A stretch of DNA of 64,000 nucleotides from Pampus argenteus (GCA_036937835.1 CM072874.1:9996001-10060000), one strand, 5' to 3'. Shown: positions 10,415 to 23,400, counted from the first letter of the stretch. Notes: generated by a model not told the origin, from the sequence alone. Program-made: numbers and translations.

Positions 10415-11873
10415 CTGAATGCTATTCAGCACCTTCAGGATCTTTTTTTCAGGATTTTCTCCAGCAGCTACCAGCCTTTTTACTTTTTTTTTTTTTTACA
10501 TCATAAAGCAGTTTGTTGTGTTTTTTTTGCCATTTTTGCGAGAGTATTCAGATTATAAAGAATGTAATGTTTAGGTGAAACTGCAGTAATGGTCATTTTG
10601 AAAGGGTCAATGGGGTTTTATGCTGTAAAAGCATAGTCACGGGTTAGTTTTGCAGTAACAAAATCATAAATTCTGATTGCTCAAGTGTTGTATTTATTCA
10701 CATTCACCACCAGATGAAGCTAGGATTTCAGGATGAATACATTGTTTAGTGCTTCAAAAAGGGTCAAATCACTGGTCTTGACAGAAGTCATACATCTCCT
10801 ACTTTCATTCAAGAATGTTACTGTATTGATTACTTATCAAGGGGTCTCAGCTGATGAATTACCATAAACCAAAGAACATGTCAGTCTATTGCTCTCATCT
10901 CCCACTGGGCTTGAAATGCCTTTTCATTATGAACAAATTGTTTAAGTGTCAACTGTTTACTTTCCTAGCAGTGAAAACATTCAGTCAACAGTGATTTGAT
11001 TCATTATGACTGAAACAAAAGTAAGAACATTACAGTGTTTTATCTACTGTAGAACTACATTAGTGGTAATTAAAACTGGTCCATACCAGAGACCCACGGC
11101 ATGTATTCTACTTACACCTGCCAAAACTGATCACTGTCTGTTTAACGAACCATCCGAAGTGAATGTACACAAGTTGAAATTATCCTTTAAATGTACAAAC
11201 ACATCCACTAATCCAGGATGTTTTTTTTTTAATGTAGTGCTCTCCTCTCTGAACCACAGCTCTGTCAGTAGTTCCATGGAGCTGATTTTACTATGTGGGA
11301 ACTTCCTGTTTCAGAGCAGCACCGACTTTCAGAAGTGTGTATCACTGACTGGAGACAAAGAGAGGAAAGGTGTAGCATCCTTGTCCCTGCACTGGGATGT
11401 AAAACTATTGAATGTTCATTAACACTTCATTAATACAAAATGTATAAACACTGTAAATACATGCTACATTGGAAGCTATTTTAGTATTTTTTTTTTTTTA
11501 CACACAAATGGAAACTTAGATTACACTTAAATGTTATTTTATTTTCACAGCTTCAATAAAAAGATAACTTTACAACATGGTAATACCATCAGGAGTATCA
11601 GAGGAAGATGATCAAATACATCTGGTTTATAATGACATTAGCCTTGGTGTGACATCATTACCTGTTTTATCATACAAGGTGTCACACACACATTCTTTTA
11701 CATGTCAGTTAATTTCTTGTTTTTTGTCCATAAACTCAGAAATGCATCTAAACAACATCATCTTTGTGTGCCTGACTCGAATGATCGCACCTGCTGTATA
11801 TTATATTCTCTGGAAGATAAGGCATCAAGTAAGAGCAGCAGCTCCAAGGTGGCAATCAGAGTGGTAGTTGTCT
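10415..11873. other. Convergent 3' regions of eva1c and cfap298
   Basis: The 1.46 kb between the two stop codons has no coding exon. It contains T-rich runs near 10480 and 11490 and a plus-strand AATAAA at 11555-11560, the best candidate for a distal eva1c poly(A) signal. A TTTATT at about 11538-11543 would serve cfap298 on the minus strand. The two candidate signals nearly meet, so the mRNA ends may overlap. Confidence 0.55.
11555..11560 (+). terminator. eva1c: Candidate eva1c polyadenylation signal
   Basis: This is a canonical AATAAA 1.14 kb after the stop. A weaker ATAAAG near 10503 is an alternative. Which is used cannot be told from sequence alone. Confidence 0.4.
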
Positions 11874-13779
11874 TTATCTCGGTCCCCATTTTATGTTGGT
11901 GAGGCCTTGAAACTGTCTCTTGAGTGCCTGTTTGTCAGACCACTCTGAATCCATGTAGCCATCATCATCTGTCTCCAGTTTCTGAAAATGTTACCAGAGG
12001 AAGATTAAAAAGGCTCATGTAGGAAAAGACAGGACATAATTTGTTGAAATGTGTTCTTTTTGCAGAATCTTTCCTCACCTTGAGTTCCTCCTGCCTTCTG
12101 TAGTAATGCATCATCATCTGTTTCTGCTGCTCATCAGTGACCAGGGGCTCTCTCGCTGGTGCCCCCTGTCCTTTCTGAAGGGAACGGCATCAAATGGATT
12201 ACGGTTATTTTCAAAACCACCACAAACCCCACAATTGGCTGAGATATACCACAAAAGTCTCTTACCTTTTGAATTTTAACAACAAGCTTGGTCTTTTCAT
12301 TTTTGCCAATGTATTCCTGCAGTTTTTTCCCTCTCTGCATGTCTTTGCCAGCCCACCATAGCTGGCACTCATCCTCCGTGATCACCTGCAGAGATGCCTG
12401 AGGCAAGGAGAAAGGTGGAGAGGGCAGATGCAATAGGAATGGAGGGGAGAAAGGTGAAGAAAGAAGTGATCAAAAAGAAACAGGATGTAAATCAGGGGTT
12501 CTCAACCTTTTGTAACTGCTAGTCAACTACTGAAACAGGTCCAGCTGTTTACCTGTGTTCCTGAGAGGTCTTCCTGGTCTTCAAACTCCATCCTGATAGG
12601 GTCATGAGGAGGCAGCCCCATGGGATACACAATCATGACTGCACCCCTTAGCTGATCCAGGGCTTCTTTCACCATCTCCATGGTAACACACACATTAGCT
12701 TGAACTTGTTTCTGAAGGATAAAGAGAAAGACAGACTGAAGTTTTGACCCTTACTAAGCAAGATCTAAGATTAAGTGGGAACTCTTATACTCACTTTGGA
12801 GATAAGTGCCTTCGCCTCCTCCACTGTTCGCATCAATACCTCCTTCATTTTTTCATTTGGAGCTGGTAAAAGGTAAAGAGATGGATGTCTTTGTTATTTA
12901 TTGAAATCCCTCCTTTTTACTGTCTGCATATAAACAAATGGCCATTTATACAACACACTTCCATGCAAATAAAAACAAATAGCTGTAAAATTAACCTCTT
13001 CACACAATCATTTATTGCGTATTGAGTATCCACGGTATGGATGCACAATCAATACTAATATAAGAGGCGCAGTATAAGAGGGATACATTTCTGTCCACAC
13101 ATGTCACAGTTTGCAATTCAAAGCTACAACTGCATGCCCACGATGAACATGTACAATTTAACATCTAAAAAGGATATCAAGTGTCAAAGTCTGCATTTAG
13201 AATACACTTCTTGTTCAAGATTCAGTCTCACCTTGTCCGTTCCTCCTCCCAATTTCATCCTTCCTAAGCACCGGCCCTCCGCTGGGCACACACTTATCTT
13301 CCCACTCATCTCTCAGGTTCAGATCCACAATCTGCTCCTCTGTCAGCCCCTGCATGTTGGGTGGCAGTGTAATGCCGTGGTCCGCCAGCTCTGGGATCTC
13401 TGAGGGTACATTAACGGTTGACACAAGTCTGTGAATATGTTGAAGCTCAGGAAAAAAAAAGCCACTGTACTTAGACACAGTTACTAGACACATCTCAGAG
13501 GTAAAATACTGAAAGTTAGTGCTTAAAAGTAGTTATATCAAGTTAGTGTTTTGCTCTATTCAGTTTAATAGCTGTGAGTTACTACTGAAGCCTGTCATCC
13601 CCACAGTGTGTACAGAAAACATTAAGGATATCAGTTTCACCTGAACATATTCTGTCCACTTTTAGCCTCCCGTTGTAAATGGCTGTTATTTCCTGGATTA
13701 CCGTCTCCAGATGCGCGTCTACCATGGTGTTAAAAAGAAACTGGCTCTCTTCTCCGCGCTTCACATGCAGCTGCACCAT
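11874..13779 (-). CDS. cfap298: Cilia- and flagella-associated protein 298 (kurly)
   Basis: Seven coding exons on the minus strand: 13641-13779, 13232-13399, 12795-12862, 12553-12711, 12266-12397, 12079-12174 and 11874-11981. They total 870 nt and 289 aa, against 290 in human. Diagnostic blocks are MVQLHVKRGEESQFLFNT, YNGRLKVDRICS, GITLPPNMQGLTEEQI, DEIGRRNGQAPNEKMKEVL, VCVTMEMVKEALDQLRGA, VMIVYPMGLPPHDPIRMEF, VGKNEKTK-like IGKNEKTKLVVKIQ, GQGAPAREPLVTDEQQKQ and the terminal IKWGPR. CFAP298 (C21orf59) is a cytoplasmic/ciliary-base protein needed for outer dynein arm assembly and cilium polarity; loss causes primary ciliary dyskinesia in humans and the kurly phenotype in zebrafish. No frame break was found. 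It converges with eva1c. Confidence 0.96.
12493..12511. mobile_element. hAT-like terminal repeat fragment in cfap298 intron 4
   Basis: CAGGGGTTCTCAACCTTTT resembles the terminal inverted repeat seen at the ends of many hAT-type transposons (CAGTGGTTCTCAACC class). It lies 40 bp from exon 4. No matching second end was found nearby, so it is probably a fossil end. Confidence 0.35.
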
Positions 13780-13920
13780 CTTTCAAAGTAGCACCTGTCC
13801 GCCTGTTTACCTCCTAAACACGTTACACGTTAAGGGATTCGTTGTCGTATAAAACAGACAACAATACGAAGATTTATCTGCGACGGCAACTACACCGCGG
13901 TGTTTGGGAGAACGAACGAT

Positions 13921-13934
13921 GTAACCATAGCAAC
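13921..13934. promoter_or_regulatory. RFX X-box upstream of cfap298
   Basis: GTAACCATAGCAAC matches the RFX X-box consensus GTNRCC-NN-RGYAAC at every defined position. It lies 142 bp upstream of the cfap298 start codon, the usual place for X-boxes in ciliary genes. RFX factors, with FOXJ1, drive motile-cilium genes, and cfap298 is one. Confidence 0.72.
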
Positions 13935-14714
13935 AGTAATGCGTGGACGATTCTAGAAATCAGTCAAGCTAGCTTTTAGCAAGATAGCTGATATGTTTGT
14001 TTTTACATTTACTGCCTCGACCGGCGAAAGTGTACTCTCTGTACGGTGACTGAAATAGTAACGTTAACCACATGTGTGGCTTAAAGACAAACAAAACAAG
14101 ATGTTCCTTCCACTGTTCAGACTGGACTCACAAACTGTTTACATGCGACACTCGTTACAGATGCGCATGCGCATACAGACTACTTCTGATCTTTTTACGG
14201 CAGGTAAGATGAATACAAGTCGCATTGCTGCCCTCTAACAGTGAGTCGCTGGTATTGCCGTGATTTGTATATTATTTAAGGAAAGGAAAGTAGTAAATAA
14301 AAGTGAGGAGAATGGTTGGAATGGCTCAATCAAAGAATACTGACCATGTCTGGTTTTATAAAGAAGGGACATGAAGATTGTTAATACTGTCTACAACAGT
14401 ATTATATTATGATGAATTTCAGGATATTGTTTGAAGAAGTTACTAAAAGTTACAGGATCCATACAAACCAGTGGGTGCTTTTAGACAATAATAGCCAGGA
14501 TCCTATTGGCTATCTGTTCTGGGAAAAGTTAAACTGCATATAGACTATACATGTAGTTTTGTCATAAAAATGTAGGTACCTCAGTTCATATTGTGCAATT
14601 AATTTAAGAAGATGGTTTATTTTAATTCAAGAGCGTAAAATTCTTTGTGGTGTGTAATTAAATAGTAGCCTGCAGTCAAAAGATGACAAACATCAACATT
14701 CAGGTAAACTTACA
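13935..14714. other. cfap298-synj1 intergenic region
   Basis: This is the 5' flank of cfap298 followed by AT-rich sequence up to the likely end of the synj1 3' UTR. No exon was seen. The part nearest cfap298 (to about 14260) has several CpG dinucleotides and an NRF1 palindrome. Confidence 0.55.
14162..14173. promoter_or_regulatory. Perfect palindromic NRF1 site
   Basis: TGCGCATGCGCA is the full palindromic NRF1 consensus (YGCGCAYGCGCR). It is 383 bp upstream of the cfap298 start codon, in a CpG-containing segment. NRF1 sites usually sit close to a transcription start, so a start (cfap298 or an unannotated transcript on the other strand) may lie here. Confidence 0.6.
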
Positions 14715-17413
14715 TTTATTTTTGCATACATACAACATAAACCGCTTCATACATAAATGTGCAATCAGCTATGCACTTGGAATATGGAACGCTGGATATT
14801 GACATGAATCGCTGCTTCACGTTTTCTCTTTAATACATACTGAATATGTTCAACGACACAGACTCTTATTTACTATGGATTACAGTCATTAAAAAGGGAC
14901 ACCAACCTCACAAAAGGAGCCATTTCGTTTCCTATAAAAATCTCATCTTGAATATGACATGACACAAAGCGCTGGCTAGTCACTGATAATACAGACACAG
15001 CATCTACTGCACACATTGGGATAACACAATAAATGCATTTTAGAGATGACATCGACATGTAAGCAAAGGCAAACCCGAATACACTTGCTTACATAGCTAC
15101 CGCTTTTAGAGCAGTGAATGAAGATTATTATTACTATTTTACACGGTTTTTAAACAAAGTGCAGAAGCGTTAGTTACTGGTACTGTCATGTGTCTGATGT
15201 TATATTCTCCATGAACCATCCAAATGCTTGTAAGACTCGACATTTCAGGCTTTTACATAAATTCTAAGGGTCCGGGGTTAGCGCTGACTATATTGATCCT
15301 TTTGCGAACCTATTCCTCATGATCAGTGTCAATCTAAAACCTGGAAAAACTCAACAGCAGTTAAGAAGTGAAGTAGGCAGTACAGGAAAAACAATACTGA
15401 CACATCATATCTGACATCACCACATACACACCGCGTGAATAGTTCTCAGAAACAATTACTCTCAACTGGAGGAAATAGCTATGGGGGCTAGATATCACAG
15501 GTAGGTCTTTAAATGCTGAGAAATGTTTGACAATTCAATGTGTGAGCAAAACAACAAATCACACTACATTGTCTGGAATGTGGCGCCTGGGAAGGAGACA
15601 ACAGTCAGCTGGAAATAGTTATCAGGTGATGAATTTTAGGCTGAGCAGTAAGGGAGGTTTGGTCTATTTTCAGCAAAGGTGGTGAAAATTCTTCCATTAT
15701 TGGGGCAACAGGGTAAAACTCTCCCTGGTGGGTGCTTCAGGGGAAATAGTTAACATTTTCGCATACAGTGATGCTACTCCAAGGCTTTTGGTGGGCTGGA
15801 GAGTAGAAACATACAGTCAAAGCCACATGTGAGTGAATACAGTGGCTGTTAGTTCAGAACATAAAAAAAAAGACTTTCTAAGGGAAAAGCTCTGTGTAAA
15901 GATCACTCAATGGTATTCCACTGCCAATTCTGTACACACACACACACATCCAAACACAAATACTGTGTAATACAACAACAGACAATTTATGCACCTCAAA
16001 CACAACACATTACTTCTCACCACAGTACCAACAATAGATTATTTAGAGTAAATGTCCTTAAAATTAAAATCATGACTTTTGCGATCAACAAAAGTTTAAG
16101 TAAAAAAAAATGTGCCCTTTTATTATGCATGTCATGTACTGGCTGACATGTCCACAGACCCAAATCACAAATCATCTTCATACTTAAGATTAATAGAAGT
16201 ATGCACACACACACACACACCCGATCTGAATTTACAATAGTATGGTTTGATGCTTTGGATAAATTAAGAAGGATCAAAACACTACAGAGGTGGGAAGATT
16301 TAAAAAAAAATCCCTCATCTGTTCAATCCGCAGGCTCTCTTTTTTTTTGTCACTCTGCTATGATGATCAAGAATATAACCTGGAGAGCATGTACAGAATT
16401 TCAGTGCATATCAGTTACATTGTGCAAACCACTGATACGGTCATCACAAACACACATACGCACATTTAGCGTGTAGTTTCCACATTGAAAACATACATTT
16501 ATACATAATTGCTATGTATAGGTTTTGATATAGAGCTACAAAATATATTTAGCTAAGCATAACAGCCTGTAGACGAGGAATGAGGACTGATTAAAGAGAG
16601 AACAAAAAGTCTTACTATCAAGTGGATGAGATGACATTAGAGCATCAGTCCTGTGGCAGTGAACAACACATTGCTTGACTGTGACATTGAATCGTTGCTG
16701 TTGTTCAATCTGTGATGTCAGCAATGAGGCAATGTCAAAAACCAAGTGCGACAGAAAGTACATTCATGATAAAAGCAAGCGCACATTACTTTTAAATTTG
16801 CACCCCTCAGACACTAAAGAAGAGAAAAAAAAACAGCTGCAGACAACAGCAGATGTGGGGGCAAATGTAAAACGTGCAGTGCATAGCTTTCTACTACATG
16901 TAAACTGACAAAAAAAAAAATAGAGTATCCCGCTCTGATGTACAGATCAGTCAAAATGGATATGAACCGCAGTGTGTCAGAATATAACAGATGCAAAAGC
17001 AACACTGATTTAGGTGAAACCTCGCAGGCGAATGCAGAGAGCTGCACAGCCACACAGACAGTGTTTTGATATTGCACATGTGATTACACACATGATTTGT
17101 GCAAATAGATATACTTTACATAACTTTATAATGTATATAATGCCATAAATAAAAAATAAACATCAGAATGATTCATATTAAAATAAATGTTAATATCAGG
17201 GGACAAGCAAACATCTCTGCCGTAAAGTTAGAACACACTAGGCTCATCCACTTCTCCTTCCTGCTCGATATAAATCTTTTTCCTGTGATTCAGAAGGGGA
17301 TTGGTCTATACTTCCTAAATACTGTCTCTTTTGTACATACACTCACGCACATATACACATTTATCATAGATCTATACATATCTGGATATCTCCTTTACAT
17401 ATTCAGGGTGATC
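14715..17413 (-). other. synj1: Probable synj1 3' untranslated region
   Basis: The 2.7 kb after the synj1 stop has no coding exon and is AT-rich. A TTTATT at 14715-14720 (AATAAA on the minus strand) is the most plausible distal poly(A) signal. Short CA repeats occur near 15937 and at 16204-16220. A long 3' UTR is usual for neuronal synaptojanin transcripts. The boundary is inferred. Confidence 0.5.
16204..16220. repeat. Short (CA)n in the probable synj1 3' UTR
   Basis: About 8 CA units are followed by CCCGATC. Confidence 0.8.
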
Positions 17414-20400
17414 CTATCTTTCTGTTGACTCCCTGGCGAAGAAGCAACCATCACTGGGTCCTTCTGGGAACTTTGGATTACTGGTTGCAGTTCTAGTTGG
17501 GATGGGAGGAGGGAGGGTTGGGAATACTGAAGGGGCTGAGGATAACCAGTCGGGCTCTGAATCAAACCCAGAGTGGGAAGGCTGAGTCTGAGTTTGGGAT
17601 AATAGGGAACTGGAGGGGAAGACGGGGGCTTGTGGTGTTTTGGTCAGAGGTGGAAAATCCAATACATCATCAAAAGTAACCCACTGCTGGGTCGGTTTCC
17701 CTCCTGGAGGAGGTGGCTGGCGACGAGGCGCAAGGACAGGCGGGATGGAGGACGGCGGTGCCAGAGGCAAGGCGGGGGCAGGAACTGGGTCAGGAGCGAG
17801 GGGGAGGAGAGGAGCAGGTGCAGGATTAAGAGAGGACGGAAACAGGGACATGGTCCTGGGTGCAGGTGCATGGGCTGTTGTTGTAGCAGGGGTGGGGATG
17901 AGTGGCTGAGCAAGAGCAGACTTGGTCCTCTGAAGGTTCGCTGCCGGGGTTGGAGCCTGGATGCTGAAGTCTGGTGTGAGTGAGCGGTGCTCCTGATGCT
18001 GCTGCACCAGAGGGCCAGTGAAAGGGTTGGTGCTGCTGGGTCGAGCAGGAAGCAGGTCGATTGGAAAGGGGTTGGGGGAGGCACGCAGTGTCTCCTGTGA
18101 ACGACTTCGAGAGGGGACTGCAGGAGGCGGGAGAAGAGAGGAGGCAAATGGTGATGCAGTGGAGAATGAGGAGGAGGAGGAGGAGGAGGATGATTTGTTT
18201 CCCTGCAGGTCTGACCCAACGAAGGGCTGCAGGGACAGGGATGAAGGCAGAGTGTTGGAGGAAAATGTAGATGCAGGAGCAGAGGGGGGAGTCCGCAGAG
18301 AGGAGCCTCTGGTCAAGGATTGGGTGGTGTGCCAGGGAGATGACGTAGACGAGAGGAAGTTGGATGCAAGTGTGTCGAAGGGGTCGGGCTTCCATTGTGC
18401 TTCTCCTTGGATTCCATTCAGTCCATTTGTCTAAAGGAGGAAAAAATAAAAAAAAATACCTTCAGTGGTCGCAACAAATGCTGCATGAAAACATGAACCT
18501 TGAGCTAATATTATTGGAGTGTTTAACTAACTAATGGAACTAACTAATGGACTGTTTTTTTTTAATTACAATGTATGTTCTTTAGCTCAGAACTGGCTTT
18601 AAAGATACCCTGTGGAGCTCTCTTGTGTTTACATGTATAAAGTGCATTCCATGTTTCTTAACTGGAAGATACTATAAAGACAAACAAATTTGGTTGATAA
18701 GAGCTGTGACAATGTTAAACGAAAGTGTGTAAAGTTTTCACGCAAAGGTCAGAGTGAATAGGACATGTAGGCTGAATTACCAAGCTATGTCTGTTCATCG
18801 TTGCGTTAAACAGAAAAACTGGCTCATAATAAACATTGATCCATAACATCACTAGTGGTCAAAAACTCCGCAGGGCACCTTTAATCTGGTCAATTTAAAA
18901 CAACAAATATGTATTGTGCAGAATTGAATACACTGATAACTGATGTATGTATCACAGTCCACATACAACCACTAACTGTGATACAAATGAATGAAATAAT
19001 AATACACATTAAACAAAATGTCAAATCAAATTATGAGGTCATTGCATATGAGCTCAATGTCAGCACCTGAGACACAGTGAGCAGATATGAAAGGACAAGT
19101 GAGGGGAAAATGGCCAACAATAAATGTTTTTCCATCTCATTCATTTTTGATATGTTGACCGGTAAACAGAATAAAAAAAAAAAAAAACAATTAATGCTGC
19201 ACTTTGTGAGCCTAACACAAAACAATGCATGGCCTTGCAGCCAGTTTGAAATACTAAGGAGAGATGTAGAAGGAAAGAAAATAAAGTTTCAAAATGAGAA
19301 GGAGGTTGTTACTGGGTGTAAATGTATGAGAGGTAGTAACATCAGAGCATGGGACAGTTGTGCTATGGAAGATGAAACAAAGAGGTTGTTTGATATAAAG
19401 TACCTGTCACCCTGAGGGCTTCTCCAGCTTGTGAGAGAAAGACAAATGTATCAGAGAGACAGAAGCAGGAAGAATGACACAAACAACTAAGCTCATCTGA
19501 TGTGAGACAAAGCAGCAGAAAGAGGCTCTTTCCCTGTTGTTGTGCTTTCCATCTTATCATAATTTTGCATTACAAAATTTTGCGAAATGAGCAAAATTTG
19601 AGCAAGTATCTGCAGAACATGACTACACTACTGTGAGTGCGAGCAGACAGACCTCAATAAATGTTCGGTTGCTGAAATTTCAGTAATTCAATAAAAAGCA
19701 TGTTGACACCAACCTGTGCTGCTGGGGCTGCTGTGTCAGACTTGGCAGCATCAGGCGGCAGAGCATGAGAGGAGCGGGAACGTGGTGGGGGTTTAGGAGA
19801 GGCTAGACCCTGTGCAGGCCCAGCGGGGGCAGGGGCAGCAGCAGCAGCAGCAGGAGGCCCTGCTTTAGGAGCTGCAGCCTGCTGTGGCAGGAGCGGAGCT
19901 GGAAGTGTGGGTTGCATCGGTGGTGGGAGTTGGGACTGAGCTGGAGGGGCAATTGGCTGGGGCTGCATGGGTGGCTGCATGGGTGATGGAACTTGTGGTC
20001 TCACTGCAGCAGGCGGTCCTGATGGTGGAGGACCTGACCCAAGAAACAAAGTACAAGGCTTAAAGCAAAGGCTTAAAATCTAAGTTAAGGCTTAAATTTA
20101 CTGTATTATATTAATATTTTTTTTTATTGCCAATAATCTAGTGTATTGCCATCTGTGAAAACACATTTCCTCACCCAGAGGCAGGTCAGTTGGTTTGGCC
20201 TGGGCACTTGGCACAGGGCGTGGCGCTCCAGGGTGGGTGTCTGGGATAGGTCGGGGGGCCCCGGGATGCACCTCTTGGATGGGTCTGGGTGCTCCAGGGT
20301 GGGACGGAGGTGGACGAGACAGTGGAGGCATACTGATCACACCAGCTCGAGGAGGGATATTCTGGAGGATGAAGAGGCAACAGAGAACAGAAAGAAAGTT

Positions 20401-23400
20401 GAGTAAATAATCAGTAAAAAAAAAAAAAGTTTACAAACTTCTTTTTGTAATGAGTTTTAAACTCACCGGTCTGGAAACACTTCCAGGTCCAGGACCTCCT
20501 GCTGCTGCCTGACCTCGACCTGAAAGAGTTAAAACAGACAAACCAGCTATAATACATCTAGCAACAAAATGTTTCGTACAATTCTGTATTTTTAATGTGG
20601 GATGTGCCTTCTGGGGAGAGATGAAGCAGGAGCAGGAGCATTCATGGGGTAGGAATGAAAAAAAAATAGCATAAGGAGGACATTTTGCATCATATTTAAC
20701 ACACAAGTACAATACAAACCCACCCCAACTTCCATATGGCTGACCGTTATTTATAATGACTCAGTCATTCCTGAGCTACAGGACGTCCTGCTTACCACAC
20801 CAATGGAAAGCACACACCTCTTCTTTCACTATTCTTTGCTGAGCCTGCGAACATGTTCCCACGCGACTTAGATGTCGGCTTCTAATACTTCACTGTACAG
20901 TCACACTCACCAAACGTAACCACACACACCCTTACTGTGAGAAGAGGGATTCAGCTAATTGTGCACCATACAAATGGATCAGGTGAAGACAGGCCACATA
21001 ACCAACCAAACCCATCCGCCAGCCTGGAATAGGCTTATTTTGTGTTAGGGCATAAACAAATAACATAGGATTACATCAGACACAGAGGGATAATCTCACT
21101 TCACATCACTCCCCGAAAGTACAAAGAGACTTCACAAAAAAGTGGGCTTTATTGGGACAACAAACCTATATAATTGAGTAAAATAATTTGTCTTTGTTGG
21201 TATATTAATACTAATTGAGTCATGCTTTGCAGCACTCACCTGCAGCATCTGGCCGAGGAAGAGCAGGGCTTTTTGGTCCTTTGCAGCACAAAGGAAACCA
21301 AAATACATTACTGTTATAGACAACGTGCAATATTGGTCAGAGGAATCAGGTGCTCCCACTAGGAATAGCTAGCTTGTGGTGGTAATAATGCAGCAGAGCA
21401 GCCGTTTTTGATGCACACACTCTCTTGCACAAATAGTAATATTTCAGACTCCAAATCAAATATTTGCAGTTTTTTTAAAGCATCATTGAGCAAAATGCCT
21501 TAAATCCTTTTTTCTTTCTCTTTGTTTTGTTTTTTAAGACCAACAGAAAGAAGTAGTGATATACTCCACATAAAAACGTTTTGGCTTTTGCATTACCTAC
21601 TTATTTTTATTTTTACAAGCTACGTGGCTGCCAAACACATCTCTCTCTCACACACACACACACAAGATTAAGTTAGCCCACAAAGTCAACAGTGAACCAT
21701 CAATGTCAGAAAAAATTATCTGTAACATTGATGACAGGGTGTAAAGACTATGGGATCAGATGACATTTAAAGACACACCACCTGGCCTGTTACCTTCACT
21801 GCCTCTCCTACCAAGCAGTGGGCTGGGACATTCGCCACAGTCTTAAAGTCAAAGAGGGGAAACAGTAAAAATCAAGAGCAGCAAGAGACATAACAGAACC
21901 ACAACAGACAAAAAACCTTCACACTCAGTGTTGTCAGTACAAAATAATAAAATTAAATCATGTCCTACCAGCTACTAACACATCCAATAAATTCAAATAC
22001 CATGTCAATAGACTACTATAAGACTCACAGAAATACCACAGAGGAAGCATAGTCGTAAATATTATTGTAAGTTCAGTTTTCTCTACAAGAACTTAGTTTG
22101 GAAAACATCCACTGTAATTACAAATTATGGTGAGTAGTTGAGATGATGACAACAAGCACCACTGCATTATGAGTTGATCACTCACTACCTCATTACTCCC
22201 AACCCTCATCATAAACACATATTTAATTCAGCAACCTCATGTATTCTGAGATTGTTTTTTGTGGGCAATTTTGGCAACATGGCACATTTGCAACACATTG
22301 AAAAGCTGATGTTAAACCCAATGACAGCCCAGTGGTGTACACATGCAATCAGAGGCAGATCTTGATGATCTATTCCTTCTTAAAAATATGATACAAATCT
22401 GCAAAGTTTGTCTATGAACAGTAACAATGCCACTAACCAAAGCCAATGCCTACTGGGCTTGCTGGACCTTAATGAGTAATATAAAATTTGTGGGCTGCCT
22501 GTGACGTTAAATAAAAAAAGAACAAAGACAGAGCGAAGCATGGTCTGAAATACATAGTCAACTGTCAATAGCCAAGTATCAAGTCAGGTTTTACATAGTC
22601 AGGAGCACCTTTATGACTGCTGAGCTTACTGGGTTAACCGTTTTGCGTAAAGTACGATGTGGTTAAGAAACTTGCCATTATCAATACTATATATATACTC
22701 CATGCAGGCTCCACACACAAAGGCTGCTAAGTATATTATTAAGTTCTTGCTATGCGTTTTCATTTTAGATCATAGTGGGACGTATCCAACACTGATAAAT
22801 TATGAACTTTTAATTGGTTTAAAGCACATTGACTGAACTGAAATGAGCATTTGAACACCATACAATACAAGCAGCTTAGTGAAACAGCACTAGTGCAACA
22901 TGCCTCTCTGTGTGTAGCATCAGATAAAAAATAACAGCTTCTACTTTAAATGCTTTAGCAATGTAAGCATATAAGCACACAGTTCCACAGCATTCACTTT
23001 ACCTCTAGAGTCCTTTCTAACTGGCAGGGGGCTCATGCCTCCTTCAGGAATGAGGCGAAGCAGTGGGATAAAAGTTAAAATGTTAACATCTGGCTAAAGT
23101 ATTTCATACCATGAAGAAACATTAAATATCCACATCTCCAGTCTAGGGCTTCATTTAATTACTCTGAGTTAAGCTGCACGGCGGCAAAATTTCTGTGATA
23201 GAAAGTGTATACAAGAAGGTTAAGGAGGTTGAGGCTGATGTTGATGTTTTACCTGAAGGTGGTGGTGGGCGTTGAGGGGGAGCTGGTCTGGCTGGGGGGG
23301 CATTGGGACGAGGGGGAGGTGGGCGTTTGGGCTCCAGGCTTTGAGATGTAGGGGCACCGGGCTGGAAATCAACAGGAGGCCCTGCAAGAAAAGAAATAAA

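Noticed and set aside
11006..11422. 138-codon plus-strand frame downstream of eva1c
   Set aside because: No recognisable domain, lies in the probable eva1c 3' UTR, and the composition does not look coding.
17497..18395. Several long frames on both strands opposite and beside the last synj1 exon
   Set aside because: They are shadows of the G/C-rich synj1 exon in other frames; only the frame with NPF, DPF and WVTF joins the upstream exons in phase.
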